From Mailhella sp. (GTDB taxonomy: Bacteria > Desulfobacterota > Desulfovibrionia > Desulfovibrionales > Desulfovibrionaceae), in contig JAHHTE010000009.1 of assembly GCA_020024815.1 (NCBI GenBank), positions 1 through 27,472 of the forward strand: a DNA stretch of 27,472 nucleotides. The letters are read 5' to 3'. The translations under genes were made by a program, and so were the position numbers. The notes under the pieces are model-generated. The model was not told the origin of the DNA. It worked only from the letters and a program-made list of their open reading frames with translations, and did no database searches. This document shows positions 14,998-22,299 of the stretch, in pieces; position 1 is the stretch's first letter, and every line of letters begins with the position of its first letter.

Positions 14998-16161
14998 TTA
15001 ATATATGAACATTGCATCACCATAGGAGAAGAATCTATATTCACTTTCAACAGCATGGTGATAGGCTTGCATGATAGTATCATAACCAGCAAAAGCAGAA
15101 ACAAGCATAATAAGTGATGATTTTGGCAAGTGAAAATTCGTTACTAAGCCATCAATAACATGAAATTCCTTTCCGGGATAAATAAAAATATTTGTATAAC
15201 CAAAGCAACCATGTTCTGGAAGTATGGTGTTTTGTTGTATATCTATTTCATTATTACAGTAAAAAATGCATTCTTGACCTTGTTTTTTTTGCATAAAAGT
15301 TTGGGCCATGCCTTCTAAACTTCTTGTGCTTGTTGTACCAATAGCAATAATTGGGCGATTATTTTTTTTTGCTTCAATAATGGCTTTAGCTGTTTGTTCT
15401 GTAATCTCAACATATTCTGCATGCATATCATGTTGGCGTATATCATCAGTACGAACAGGACTAAATGTACCATAACCGACATGCAAGGTTACTTCTTGCC
15501 ATTGACAACCTTTAGCAAGAAGTTTTTCTTGTATTTTTTTAGTAAAATGTAAACCTGCAGTTGGGGCAGCTATTGATCCAATGCGTTCTTCTTTAGCATA
15601 TATTGTTTGATAACGGCTTATATCATTTTCTTGTATACCTTTTTCTCTTTTTATATAGGGAGGCAAAGGTAATGATCCATGTTTTTTTAATATAGGAATA
15701 AGACTATCTTTATAATGAATTGTAACTAAATGTTTACCAAAATCACGTTTTTCAACAATAGTTACTGTAAATTCAGGAAAAAGAAGTGTTTCACCAATTT
15801 TAACACGTTTAGAACCTTTTAATAAAACTTCTGTTTGTGCTGTGTAACTTGTATTTTGTTTTTGAGCTTTTTTATCAATAAGGGGAGCTGGTTCTAAGAA
15901 AAGAAGTTCAATAATGCTACCTGTTTCACGTTTACCAAGAATACGAGCAGGTATTACTTTTGAATTATTGGCAATAATTAATGCATTATTAGGTATTAAT
16001 TCTATAATATCTTGAAAATGATAATCTTTATATGAACCTGTTTTTTTATCAAGAAAAAGAAGACGAGATTCTTGTCTATTTAAAGCAGGTGTTTGTGCTA
16101 TACGTTCTTCTGGTAAATTGTAATCATAAGATTCTAAAAGGAAAAGATTTTTTTCTGTCAT
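14998..16161 (-). CDS. queA: S-adenosylmethionine:tRNA ribosyltransferase-isomerase QueA
   Basis: QueA transfers and isomerises the ribosyl group of S-adenosylmethionine onto preQ1 at the wobble base of tRNAs with GUN anticodons, giving epoxyqueuosine. The 387-residue protein has the family landmarks: YDYNLPEERIAQTPA (13-27), SRLLFLDK, NNSKVIPARILGKR, the GSIAAPTAGLHFT motif in the middle, LHVGYGTFSPVRTDDIRQHDMHAEYVEI, IGTTSTRSLEG and TNFHLPKSSLIMLVSAFAG near the C-terminus. It is complete but slightly longer than the usual 340-365 residues because of lysine-rich insertions. TAGGT precedes ATG 16161. It starts 11 bases after the DUF554 gene. Other queuosine genes are not in the window. Confidence 0.97.
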   Translation of the reverse strand: MTEKNLFLLESYDYNLPEERIAQTPALNRQESRLLFLDKKTGSYKDYHFQDIIELIPNNALIIANNSKVIPARILGKRETGSIIELLFLEPAPLIDKKAQKQNTSYTAQTEVLLKGSKRVKIGETLLFPEFTVTIVEKRDFGKHLVTIHYKDSLIPILKKHGSLPLPPYIKREKGIQENDISRYQTIYAKEERIGSIAAPTAGLHFTKKIQEKLLAKGCQWQEVTLHVGYGTFSPVRTDDIRQHDMHAEYVEITEQTAKAIIEAKKNNRPIIAIGTTSTRSLEGMAQTFMQKKQGQECIFYCNNEIDIQQNTILPEHGCFGYTNIFIYPGKEFHVIDGLVTNFHLPKSSLIMLVSAFAGYDTIMQAYHHAVESEYRFFSYGDAMFIY

Positions 16162-16172
16162 AACTTACCTAA

Positions 16173-16844
16173 TTATTTAAAAATTAAAAAATAACATATA
16201 GGAATGAGAAGTGCAGGAAGAAGATTTAATGTTTTACAATCCTTTATTTCTAAAATTCCAAGTCCTGATGCAGTAATTAAAATTCCACCAACAATGGAAA
16301 GTTCAACAAGTAAAGCTCCTTGTAAAAAATGGGAAATATATATTGTTCCCAAATAGATACTAGATTGCCACAAAAAAAGAATAAGAGCAGATAGCATTAT
16401 TCCATAACCATAACTTGCTGAAAGAACAATAGCTGTTATAAAATCAAGGGTGGCATTTGTAAAAAGAAATGTATGATTATTGTGTAATGCACTTTCAATT
16501 GGTCCTAATATAGAAAGAGTTCCAATACAAAAAAGTAAAATTGCAGTGGAAAGACCTTTTGCAAGCTGACTTTTTCCATAGGTATTAACAATATTTTGAA
16601 AGCGTTCTTCAAGTTTGGCAAAAGTTCCAAGAATAGAACCAAGAGCAAGGCTAACTATAAATAAAATAGGTTCTTGACTTTGGGGCATGTTTTTTAATAC
16701 TGCATTTGCTCCAATAAAAACAGCAGAAAGCCCCATTGCTATAAACAAGTTTTTTTGAATATTCTCTGGTAAAGCTTTTTTTAGTGTTCCACCAATAAGT
16801 GAACCAAAGAGGATAGCTCCTACATTGACTATTGTACCTAGCAT
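16173..16844 (-). CDS. DUF554 family membrane protein
   Basis: This 223-residue integral membrane protein starts MLGTIVNVGAILFGSLIGGTLKK, the characteristic opening of the DUF554 (YqgA/YdfK) family. Further family features are the GLSAVFIGANAVL helix, LALGSILGTFAKLEERFQN, FCIGTLSILGPIESAL and SIVGGILITASGLGILEIK. Six or seven hydrophobic helices place it in the inner membrane. The molecular function of the family is not established. The ribosome site is weak. It lies 30 bases after the PilZ gene and 11 bases before queA, so all three are likely one transcript. Confidence 0.92.
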   Translation of the reverse strand: MLGTIVNVGAILFGSLIGGTLKKALPENIQKNLFIAMGLSAVFIGANAVLKNMPQSQEPILFIVSLALGSILGTFAKLEERFQNIVNTYGKSQLAKGLSTAILLFCIGTLSILGPIESALHNNHTFLFTNATLDFITAIVLSASYGYGIMLSALILFLWQSSIYLGTIYISHFLQGALLVELSIVGGILITASGLGILEIKDCKTLNLLPALLIPICYFLIFK

Positions 16845-16874
16845 ATTATATCTTAGTGGAAAAATAAAAAAGCA

Positions 16875-17702
16875 TTAATCTTGGGCTTTTTTTCTATTTG
16901 CCATAAGTTGGAAAACCCAGTTAGCTAAAAGGGGGATACCATTATCATCTTCAATAGTATTCCATGAACTATGATTTTCTAAATAAGCCCAACGAGTAAA
17001 ACGTAAACCTAAAGAATACCAACCATTGGAGCTACTTGGTGCAAAACGACGAACAATTCCAATCATTGATAAATTTAAAGGTGGTTTATTGGTAAAAGGA
17101 AATGTTCCTGAACTTAGAACTCGTGTATTTTCTTGAATATATTTAAAGTTAGGGTTAGCTTCATTAATAATAAAAAGCATACCACCAGCAGAAATATCAA
17201 TAATTTCAAAATGAGAATTATCAATTGCTACCCATTGAGTTTTTTCTTTACTTAGAAGTTTATCTTCAATCCAAAGTTTAAGATGAGGAATTTCATTTTT
17301 TGTTACAGGTGTACGTACACAATTTCGGCGTTGTGTATGTCCTAATGTTGTAGGAAATATTGTATCAAGAAAAGAAAAACCTTTATGCTGAAAAGTTTTT
17401 ACTGCTGGGGATATAAAGTTACAAGGTATACGTTTACCTTTTGCAAAAATATAATAAAAAACAGAAATTTCTGCACCTTCTGGAACAGTAAAATCTTCTT
17501 CCCCATGAATATAAAAACGGACAAATTTATTATTATAATCGGCACAAAAACCACGCACTTGATCTATTGTTTTACCTTGTAGTAAAACATCAATGAAAAC
17601 CTCAATTCTGTGTGTAGTAATATACCTCAAAGTGTCTTTTATATACTCTGGAGTTATATGAGGATTGTTTGATAAAATATAATTTACTTCTAAATTTGAC
17701 AT
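16875..17702 (-). CDS. PilZ-domain protein, probable cyclic-di-GMP receptor
   Basis: This 275-residue cytoplasmic protein has a C-terminal PilZ domain from about residue 122 to 255. Both ligand motifs are present: RNCVR (126-130, RxxxR) and DISAGGM (169-175, the D/N-x-S-x-x-G motif), so binding of cyclic di-GMP is likely. The N-terminal 120 residues (helical start TPEYIKDTLRYITTHRIEVFIDVLLQG, then strand-rich segments with FYIHGEEDFTVPEGAEISVFYYI) do not match a domain I recognise; the arrangement is like YcgR, with an N-terminal partner domain ahead of PilZ. The effector output cannot be inferred. A TTGACA box lies upstream (17732-17737 on the minus strand), but its matching -10 is poor. Confidence 0.85.
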   Translation of the reverse strand: MSNLEVNYILSNNPHITPEYIKDTLRYITTHRIEVFIDVLLQGKTIDQVRGFCADYNNKFVRFYIHGEEDFTVPEGAEISVFYYIFAKGKRIPCNFISPAVKTFQHKGFSFLDTIFPTTLGHTQRRNCVRTPVTKNEIPHLKLWIEDKLLSKEKTQWVAIDNSHFEIIDISAGGMLFIINEANPNFKYIQENTRVLSSGTFPFTNKPPLNLSMIGIVRRFAPSSSNGWYSLGLRFTRWAYLENHSSWNTIEDDNGIPLLANWVFQLMANRKKAQD

Positions 17703-17771
17703 AAAAGAACGGTAAAGTATAGTCTTAGTTTTGTCAAGAGTAGCAAAGGAAAATAGAAAAAATAATTATTT

Positions 17772-19010
17772 TTATGCAATTAAAATATGTCCATATTCTC
17801 CATCGTATCCACTTTGACATGTAACTTCATTTTTACGCATTTTTAAAATAGCTTGTCCCAGTTTTGTATCTATCTTATTTATATTTTCAATGTCTACTGT
17901 TTGAAGTATATCTAATTCACAACCTAAATTTTGAATAAGGTTTTGATATTTTTCTGTAATTTTTTTGCTTTTTATTCCAACATTTAATAATTGTGCCAAA
18001 ATTTCTTTTAAAGGAATAAGAGATTCAAATTGTTCTCTTGTTTTTATTGGTTCTTTTCTATCAGCTAATTCTTCTACTCTAAATTGCACACCAATAGTTA
18101 ATGGTTTATGGCATACAGGGCAAATAAGGTTATGTTCTTTACTTTGGTTAGGAGTAAAGCATATATTACACTCTCTATGACCATCAGCATGGTATTTGCC
18201 TTCTTGTGGAAAAAATTCAATAGTTCCGTAAAAATTTGTATTTTTTCTTTGTAAACTTTCAAATAATTCTTGATATGTTGTTGCATTATGAAAAATATTA
18301 ACTTCTCTTGCAAGATTTTCACTAGAATGTGCATCGGAATTTGAAATAAGCGTAAAATTATCTAAAGCAGAATATAATCTGTTCATTGGTGGATCAGAAG
18401 AAAGTCCTGTTTCTAATGCAAAAATTTCTGTGGTTAACTCTTCAAAGCAATCTTCTATTTTATCAAAACCTGATTTAGATCCAAAAAGAGAAAACCAAGG
18501 GGTCCAGATATGAGCTGGAATAAGATAAGAATTTTTGTGTTCTAATACCATTTCAAGGAGATTTTTTGCATCTAATCCAAGAATAGGACGACCATCTGAT
18601 TCTAAATTTCCTTTTTTTGCTAACTGGCTATTAAATATTTCTGTTGTTTGAAAATCAGGAAAAAAAACAAGATTATGATTTTTTCTTGTTGCACCTAATT
18701 TTTTATAAATACAGCTTATTTCACCTTGTAAAATAAATTCTGGTTGAAAGGAAATAGTATTGACATTAATTGCTGTATGTTCATAAATATCTTCTTTTGT
18801 AAGAGGGGATTTTAATTTATAAAATCCTGTATGTTCATTATACGTAAGGGAGTTTTTTAGTTCATTAAGCCATTGGGTATGTGTGCAATCACCTGTACCT
18901 AATAAATGAATACCTTTAATATATGCCCAGCTAGCTAAATTTCTTATAGTAAGGTTTTTTGATGTAGCTCTAGAAAAACGTGAATGTATATGTAAGTCAG
19001 CTCGAAACAT
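17772..19010 (-). CDS. endonuclease Q-like PHP-domain nuclease
   Basis: This 412-residue protein starts with a PHP metal site, FRADLHIHSRFSR (DLHIHS at 5-10), followed by LLGTGDCTH (37-44), GEISCIY (96-102), PAHIWTPWFS (165-174) and the SDAH motif (225-228). A four-cysteine zinc finger follows: C281 and C284 in HRECNIC, C297 and C300 in ICPVCHKPLTIGV, then RVEELADR (311-318). A short C-terminal helical region ends GYDGEYGHILIA. This layout matches endonuclease Q (TIGR00375 family), which in archaea and some Bacillus cuts 5' of deaminated bases and abasic sites. The activity here is inferred from that family. It ends as a single gene, with GGAAG before ATG 19010 and a good promoter in the divergent region. 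Confidence 0.85.
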   Translation of the reverse strand: MFRADLHIHSRFSRATSKNLTIRNLASWAYIKGIHLLGTGDCTHTQWLNELKNSLTYNEHTGFYKLKSPLTKEDIYEHTAINVNTISFQPEFILQGEISCIYKKLGATRKNHNLVFFPDFQTTEIFNSQLAKKGNLESDGRPILGLDAKNLLEMVLEHKNSYLIPAHIWTPWFSLFGSKSGFDKIEDCFEELTTEIFALETGLSSDPPMNRLYSALDNFTLISNSDAHSSENLAREVNIFHNATTYQELFESLQRKNTNFYGTIEFFPQEGKYHADGHRECNICFTPNQSKEHNLICPVCHKPLTIGVQFRVEELADRKEPIKTREQFESLIPLKEILAQLLNVGIKSKKITEKYQNLIQNLGCELDILQTVDIENINKIDTKLGQAILKMRKNEVTCQSGYDGEYGHILIA

Positions 19011-19047
19011 AAGAACTTCCTTATTTATTTCTATTTTATATTTTAAT

Positions 19048-19083
19048 TTGCATTACTATAAATTGCTAAGTATACTTTGGCAA
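19048..19083. promoter_or_regulatory. overlapping divergent promoters of the EndoQ-like and TrmN6-like genes
   Basis: Minus strand: TTGCCA (19078-19083) and TATAGT (19055-19060), 17 bases apart, match consensus at 5 of 6 positions each; the leader to ATG 19010 would be about 38 bases. Plus strand: TTGCAT (19048-19053) and TATACT (19071-19076), also 17 bases apart, with a weaker -35; the leader to ATG 19106 would be about 23 bases. The two promoters occupy the same DNA, so polymerase binding should be mutually exclusive. Confidence 0.5.
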
Positions 19084-19105
19084 TACTTTTATTATTTAGG
19101 TGAAT

Positions 19106-19876
19106 ATGGATTTTTATCAGCCAGAGGGAAGTTATCGTTTTAGTTCTGATGCCGTTTGCACAGCACGCTATGTTTGCATGACTATTTTAGAAGAGTTTCA
19201 AAAAAAGCAAATTAAAAGACCATATCTTCTTATGGATATAGGTTGTGGTTGTGGTGTAATAGGTATTTTAGTTTTACAATTTTTTTCTGAACTATATCCA
19301 GAATATTATCCATATTTACGTGTTTTTGGTATTGAAAAAGAAGAAGAACTTTTTCGTGCTGCAAAATATAATGCTAAACAATTTGGACATGAGAGAAATT
19401 ATTTTGTTTTTCAAATGGATATATTAAAATCAGAAAGTGTTTCTTTATTACAAAATAAAGTTTTTGAAGAAATTTTTATTGATACATTACCACAACAACA
19501 AAATAAAGATGGTGGGGTATTAAAAAATCCACGTTTGTTTGATTTTGTAGTAACAAATCCTCCATGGTATAGAGCTGAAACAAAACTCCATAGTGTTTCA
19601 CAACTTAGAAATACAGCTCTTTTTGGTAATGAGGATATTTTGCAAGGATTTTTTGCTTTTGGTGAAAAATTTTTGAAAAAAAATGCTAGTATGGTAACTG
19701 TTGCTAAAACAGCTTGCTATATGGAATTTATGAATGCAATGCCAAAATCAATACAAATAACAGCATTGCAAGCAGTACATAAAAAAATTCAACAAAAAGC
19801 CATTTTTTTTATTTTACAAGGAAAATATTTAAGTAAAGCTGTTTTTGAAATTTTATCCCCGCAAATAATGGAGTAA
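19106..19876 (+). CDS. TrmN6-like adenine-N6 methyltransferase
   Basis: This 256-residue class I methyltransferase has the S-adenosylmethionine motif DIGCGCGVIG (44-53), an acidic residue ending strand two (GIEKEEE, 75-81) and the catalytic NPPW (151-154) typical of enzymes that methylate an exocyclic amino group of adenine. The N-terminal YQPEGSYRFSSDA (4-16) is the substrate-pocket motif of the tRNA1(Val) A37 N6-methyltransferase group (TrmN6/YfiC). I chose ATG 19106 because AGGTG lies just before it; GTG at 19100 lies inside that ribosome site. An insertion of about 30 residues before NPPW (EIFIDTLPQQQNKDGG) is longer than in E. coli. It is first of three plus-strand genes; the next starts two bases after its stop. 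RNA substrate is inferred, not shown. Confidence 0.85.
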   Translation: MDFYQPEGSYRFSSDAVCTARYVCMTILEEFQKKQIKRPYLLMDIGCGCGVIGILVLQFFSELYPEYYPYLRVFGIEKEEELFRAAKYNAKQFGHERNYFVFQMDILKSESVSLLQNKVFEEIFIDTLPQQQNKDGGVLKNPRLFDFVVTNPPWYRAETKLHSVSQLRNTALFGNEDILQGFFAFGEKFLKKNASMVTVAKTACYMEFMNAMPKSIQITALQAVHKKIQQKAIFFILQGKYLSKAVFEILSPQIME

Positions 19877-19878
19877 TT

Positions 19879-20643
19879 ATGCAAGATATTTTATTAAATA
19901 ATTTTGTAGCAATACCACGTTTACATACACAATTTCAAGAGGAAGGCGTACAAGTTATTGATCCTTTTTATGACCCGTTACAAAAAGGAAAGAATAGTGT
20001 TTCTGTTTTTCCTGATTTTCCATGGGATACAGTTGTTGCAAAACAATGTTTATATGATTTTAAACAAAATGCCATTGAATTTGCAAAAGATAAAAAAGGA
20101 GCTTTGCAAAGTTTTGATGCATATAGTTTACAAAAAGCTAAAACAACTCTTTCACAAGAAGAAATTACTGCTCTTATGGCTTTTACAGGAGAAAAAAATA
20201 TACAATCTTCTTATAATCCACTTGAAATATTACAACAAATTCTTATTTTAGCTTTTTATAAAGAGGAACAATACTTAGAGTTACAAGAATTAAGTCAAAA
20301 AATACAAGCACAACAAGAAAAATTAAATTTACTTCTTGATGATGAAAATGCAACATTAGTAGCTGAAAATAATGAATATCTTCCTCAATGGAAATATGTT
20401 TTTTATGCTATATTGGCTTTTACGCAAAAAAATACAGAATATTTTATTAATGATAAAGAAATGGCTCAAACATTTTTTATGAATTTTAAAGAAAGATTTC
20501 AATTAAAAGAAATTGAAGAAAAAGAATATTATTGGGCAAAATTGGAAAAACAAGATTTTCTCTCTTTTGTTCCAGAAAACTTTAAAGAGTTTATTCAACA
20601 AACAAGTATAACAGTAGTATTTACAACAAATTTTGTGAAATAG
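19879..20643 (+). CDS. unknown cytoplasmic protein
   Basis: This 254-residue protein starts two bases after the methyltransferase stop, so translation is coupled. I do not recognise its family. It has no signal peptide or membrane helix. The N-terminal part (1-60) has VIDPFYDPLQKGKNSVSVFPDFPWDTVVAKQ; the middle is helical with a likely coiled coil (about 125-155, EEQYLELQELSQKIQAQQEKLNLL); the end is strand-rich (SITVVFTTNFVK). It is rich in Gln, Lys and Glu, like its neighbours. Context (tRNA-type methyltransferase upstream, HAD phosphatase downstream) does not settle a function. Confidence 0.8.
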   Translation: MQDILLNNFVAIPRLHTQFQEEGVQVIDPFYDPLQKGKNSVSVFPDFPWDTVVAKQCLYDFKQNAIEFAKDKKGALQSFDAYSLQKAKTTLSQEEITALMAFTGEKNIQSSYNPLEILQQILILAFYKEEQYLELQELSQKIQAQQEKLNLLLDDENATLVAENNEYLPQWKYVFYAILAFTQKNTEYFINDKEMAQTFFMNFKERFQLKEIEEKEYYWAKLEKQDFLSFVPENFKEFIQQTSITVVFTTNFVK

Positions 20644-20670
20644 AATATAAAAAGGAAAAAAAGTAAAACA

Positions 20671-21345
20671 ATGCATTTAAATAGTACACAACTTATTGAG
20701 TATATTGGTGATCGTTGTAATGGAGCCCCTAAAGGCATTATTTTTGATTGTGATGGAGTATTAATTGATTCTGTTGAAGCAAATATGCTTTTTTATAATA
20801 AAGTGCGTCAAAAGTTAGGCTTACCTGATTTAAATTCAGCACAAAGAGAATATTGTCAAATGAGTACAGCAGCACAAGCTCTTGATTTTATTACTCCTGA
20901 TGCATTAAAACCATTATTAAATGGCATTGTGCGTGAAATTTCTTATACTAAAGAGATTGAACCAATGATTCAAGCTTCTGAAGGTATTGTTAATATGCTA
21001 CAAAATATTAAGGAATATTTTTTACTTGGCGTACATACTAATAGAACAGGTCCACTTGATGCCATGTTAAACCGTCTTGAAATGGGAACATTTTTTAACC
21101 CTATTATGACAGTGTTATACTGTGAACCAAAACCATCACCAGATGGTGCAAATAAAGTTTTACAAAGATGGAATGTAAAACCCCATGAAGTTTTATTTAT
21201 TGGGGATAGTGCTATGGATAAAATGGCTGCTGATGCTGCACATATTCCTTTTATGTCTTATAGAAATGAAAATTTATTAGAAATAGGAACATGTTTTGAT
21301 TATTCAGAACTAGAAAAAGCTTTATTACAGTTAAAAGAATTGTAA
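20671..21345 (+). CDS. HAD-superfamily phosphatase (phosphoglycolate phosphatase-like)
   Basis: This 224-residue protein has all four HAD motifs: FDCDGVLIDS (motif I, nucleophile D26 and acid D28), HTNRTG (motif II), EPKPSPDG (motif III lysine) and GDSAMDKMAA (motif IV). A helical cap of about 80 residues sits between motifs I and II, as in subfamily IA enzymes such as phosphoglycolate phosphatase and beta-phosphoglucomutase. The substrate cannot be read from sequence; small phosphate esters are typical. It starts 27 bases after the upstream gene; an A/G-rich stretch precedes the ATG but the best AAGGA is about 12 bases away. Weak inverted repeats (TTGTAAAG at 21340, CTTTACAA at 21370) follow, without a clear terminator. 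Confidence 0.88.
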   Translation: MHLNSTQLIEYIGDRCNGAPKGIIFDCDGVLIDSVEANMLFYNKVRQKLGLPDLNSAQREYCQMSTAAQALDFITPDALKPLLNGIVREISYTKEIEPMIQASEGIVNMLQNIKEYFLLGVHTNRTGPLDAMLNRLEMGTFFNPIMTVLYCEPKPSPDGANKVLQRWNVKPHEVLFIGDSAMDKMAADAAHIPFMSYRNENLLEIGTCFDYSELEKALLQLKEL

Positions 21346-21457
21346 AGTTTATGTAAAATTAAATTTATTCTTTACAAAATAAAAAAAGTTGTTTAAATGT
21401 GGGGGCTATCTTTTAGATGTCGTTTTGTGCATGTGATAAACATGACGAGGAGGATCC

Positions 21458-21820
21458 TTGACACCTGATGAATTAGAGTTTTTTAAAAAATTATTGGATC
21501 AAATGCTTGTTGACGCACAGCAAAATGGTGATTCAACATTAGAAGATTTAACAGAAAGTCCAAGCAGTTATGCTGATCCTACTGATAGAGCTTCTGTGGA
21601 ATCAGATCGTTCTTTTACATTACGTATTCGTGATAGAGAACGCCGTCTTATACATAAAATTTATGAAGCACAACAACGTATTGAAAGTGGTACGTATGGG
21701 ATTTGTGAAGAATGTGGTGAAGAAATTGGCGTAGCACGATTAAAAGCCCGTCCAGTAACGACCCTATGTGTTGATTGCAAAGCGCGTCAAGAAGAAGGCG
21801 AAGATATTCAAGGTAGTTAG
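21458..21820 (+). CDS. dksA: RNA polymerase-binding transcription factor DksA
   Basis: DksA binds the RNA polymerase secondary channel and works with ppGpp in the stringent response. The 120-residue protein has the coiled-coil hairpin with the tip residues D40 and D43 and A45 (ADPTDRAS), which are needed for activity, and a complete C4 zinc finger: C83, C86, C104 and C107 (CEEC and CVDC). It is shorter than E. coli DksA (151) but has a usual length for deltaproteobacteria-type proteins. The start is TTG at 21458: AGGAGG lies six bases before it and there is no ATG in a better place. It has its own terminator. A short dyad, CATGT-GATAA-ACATG (21430-21444), lies just upstream of the ribosome site. 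Confidence 0.93.
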   Translation: MTPDELEFFKKLLDQMLVDAQQNGDSTLEDLTESPSSYADPTDRASVESDRSFTLRIRDRERRLIHKIYEAQQRIESGTYGICEECGEEIGVARLKARPVTTLCVDCKARQEEGEDIQGS

Positions 21821-21825
21821 AAAAT

Positions 21826-21857
21826 AAAAATGCTCTTTGTATAAAGAGCATTTTTTT
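21826..21857 (+). terminator. rho-independent terminator of dksA
   Basis: AAAATGCTCTTT (21827-21838) and AAAGAGCATTTT (21843-21854) form a perfect 12-bp stem with a 4-base loop, followed by T residues, six bases after the dksA stop codon. Confidence 0.9.
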
Positions 21858-21926
21858 ATATTATATTTTCTTTCATATTTAGAAATATTAATAAAAATAG
21901 TTAGATGTTATCAAATTTAAAAGAGA

Positions 21927-22195
21927 ATACTAGGGGGTGTTTCTAACTTATTTTTTTTCTTGTTTATATAACATTTTCTTCATTCTTATAACATAGTATC
22001 GCGTTTAATAAGGGGCTTCACCCCTTAGACCCGAGCAATGCCCCCTGTTTCACACTCTTTCAGCAAGTCGCTTTGCTCCTCGCTTACAGAGAGTGAAACG
22101 TATTAGGTCAGTGATTTTATGAAAATATTTTTATTTTATAAGTCTAATGCCTTAAAGTAATTCTAAATAATTTGGATAGATACACTATATAGTAT
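21927..22195. mobile_element. short non-coding element (MITE-like), repeat B and C type
   Basis: About 269 bases with no reading frame. The left end is ATACTAGGGGGTGTTTCTAA; the right end, read on the other strand, is ATACTATATAGTGTATCTA, an imperfect inverse. The better preserved right end of the related copy at 4831-4851 (inverse complement ATACTAGAATGTGTTTCTAA) shows the original terminal repeat. The interior holds hairpin AAGGGG-CTTCA-CCCCTT, the conserved CCGAGCAAT, a long hairpin bounded by GTTTCACACTCT and AGAGAGTGAAAC, and the sequence shared with 4689-4851. A transposase is not in the window. It lies between dksA and rqcH and must also hold part of the rqcH upstream region at its right side. 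Confidence 0.65.
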
Positions 22196-22236
22196 CTTCT
22201 CTTGCAAAAATTTTTAATATACCATAATAAACAAGT

Positions 22237-22242
22237 TATAAT
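22237..22242 (+). promoter_or_regulatory. possible -10 box of rqcH
   Basis: A perfect TATAAT lies 57 bases before the rqcH start, just outside the right end of the short element. The sequence 17 bases upstream (TTAATA) is a poor -35 box, and the region is very AT-rich, so this is a weak call. Confidence 0.3.
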
Positions 22243-22299
22243 AATATATTTTTATTAGATTATTTTAATAAAATAATAAATTATGGTAAAATAAAGAGT

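Noticed and set aside
17714..17737. promoter of the PilZ gene from the perfect TTGACA box
   Set aside because: The best -10 (TATACT) is only ten bases from it, and at 17 bases only TACCGT is found, so the pair does not form a usable promoter by the normal spacing.
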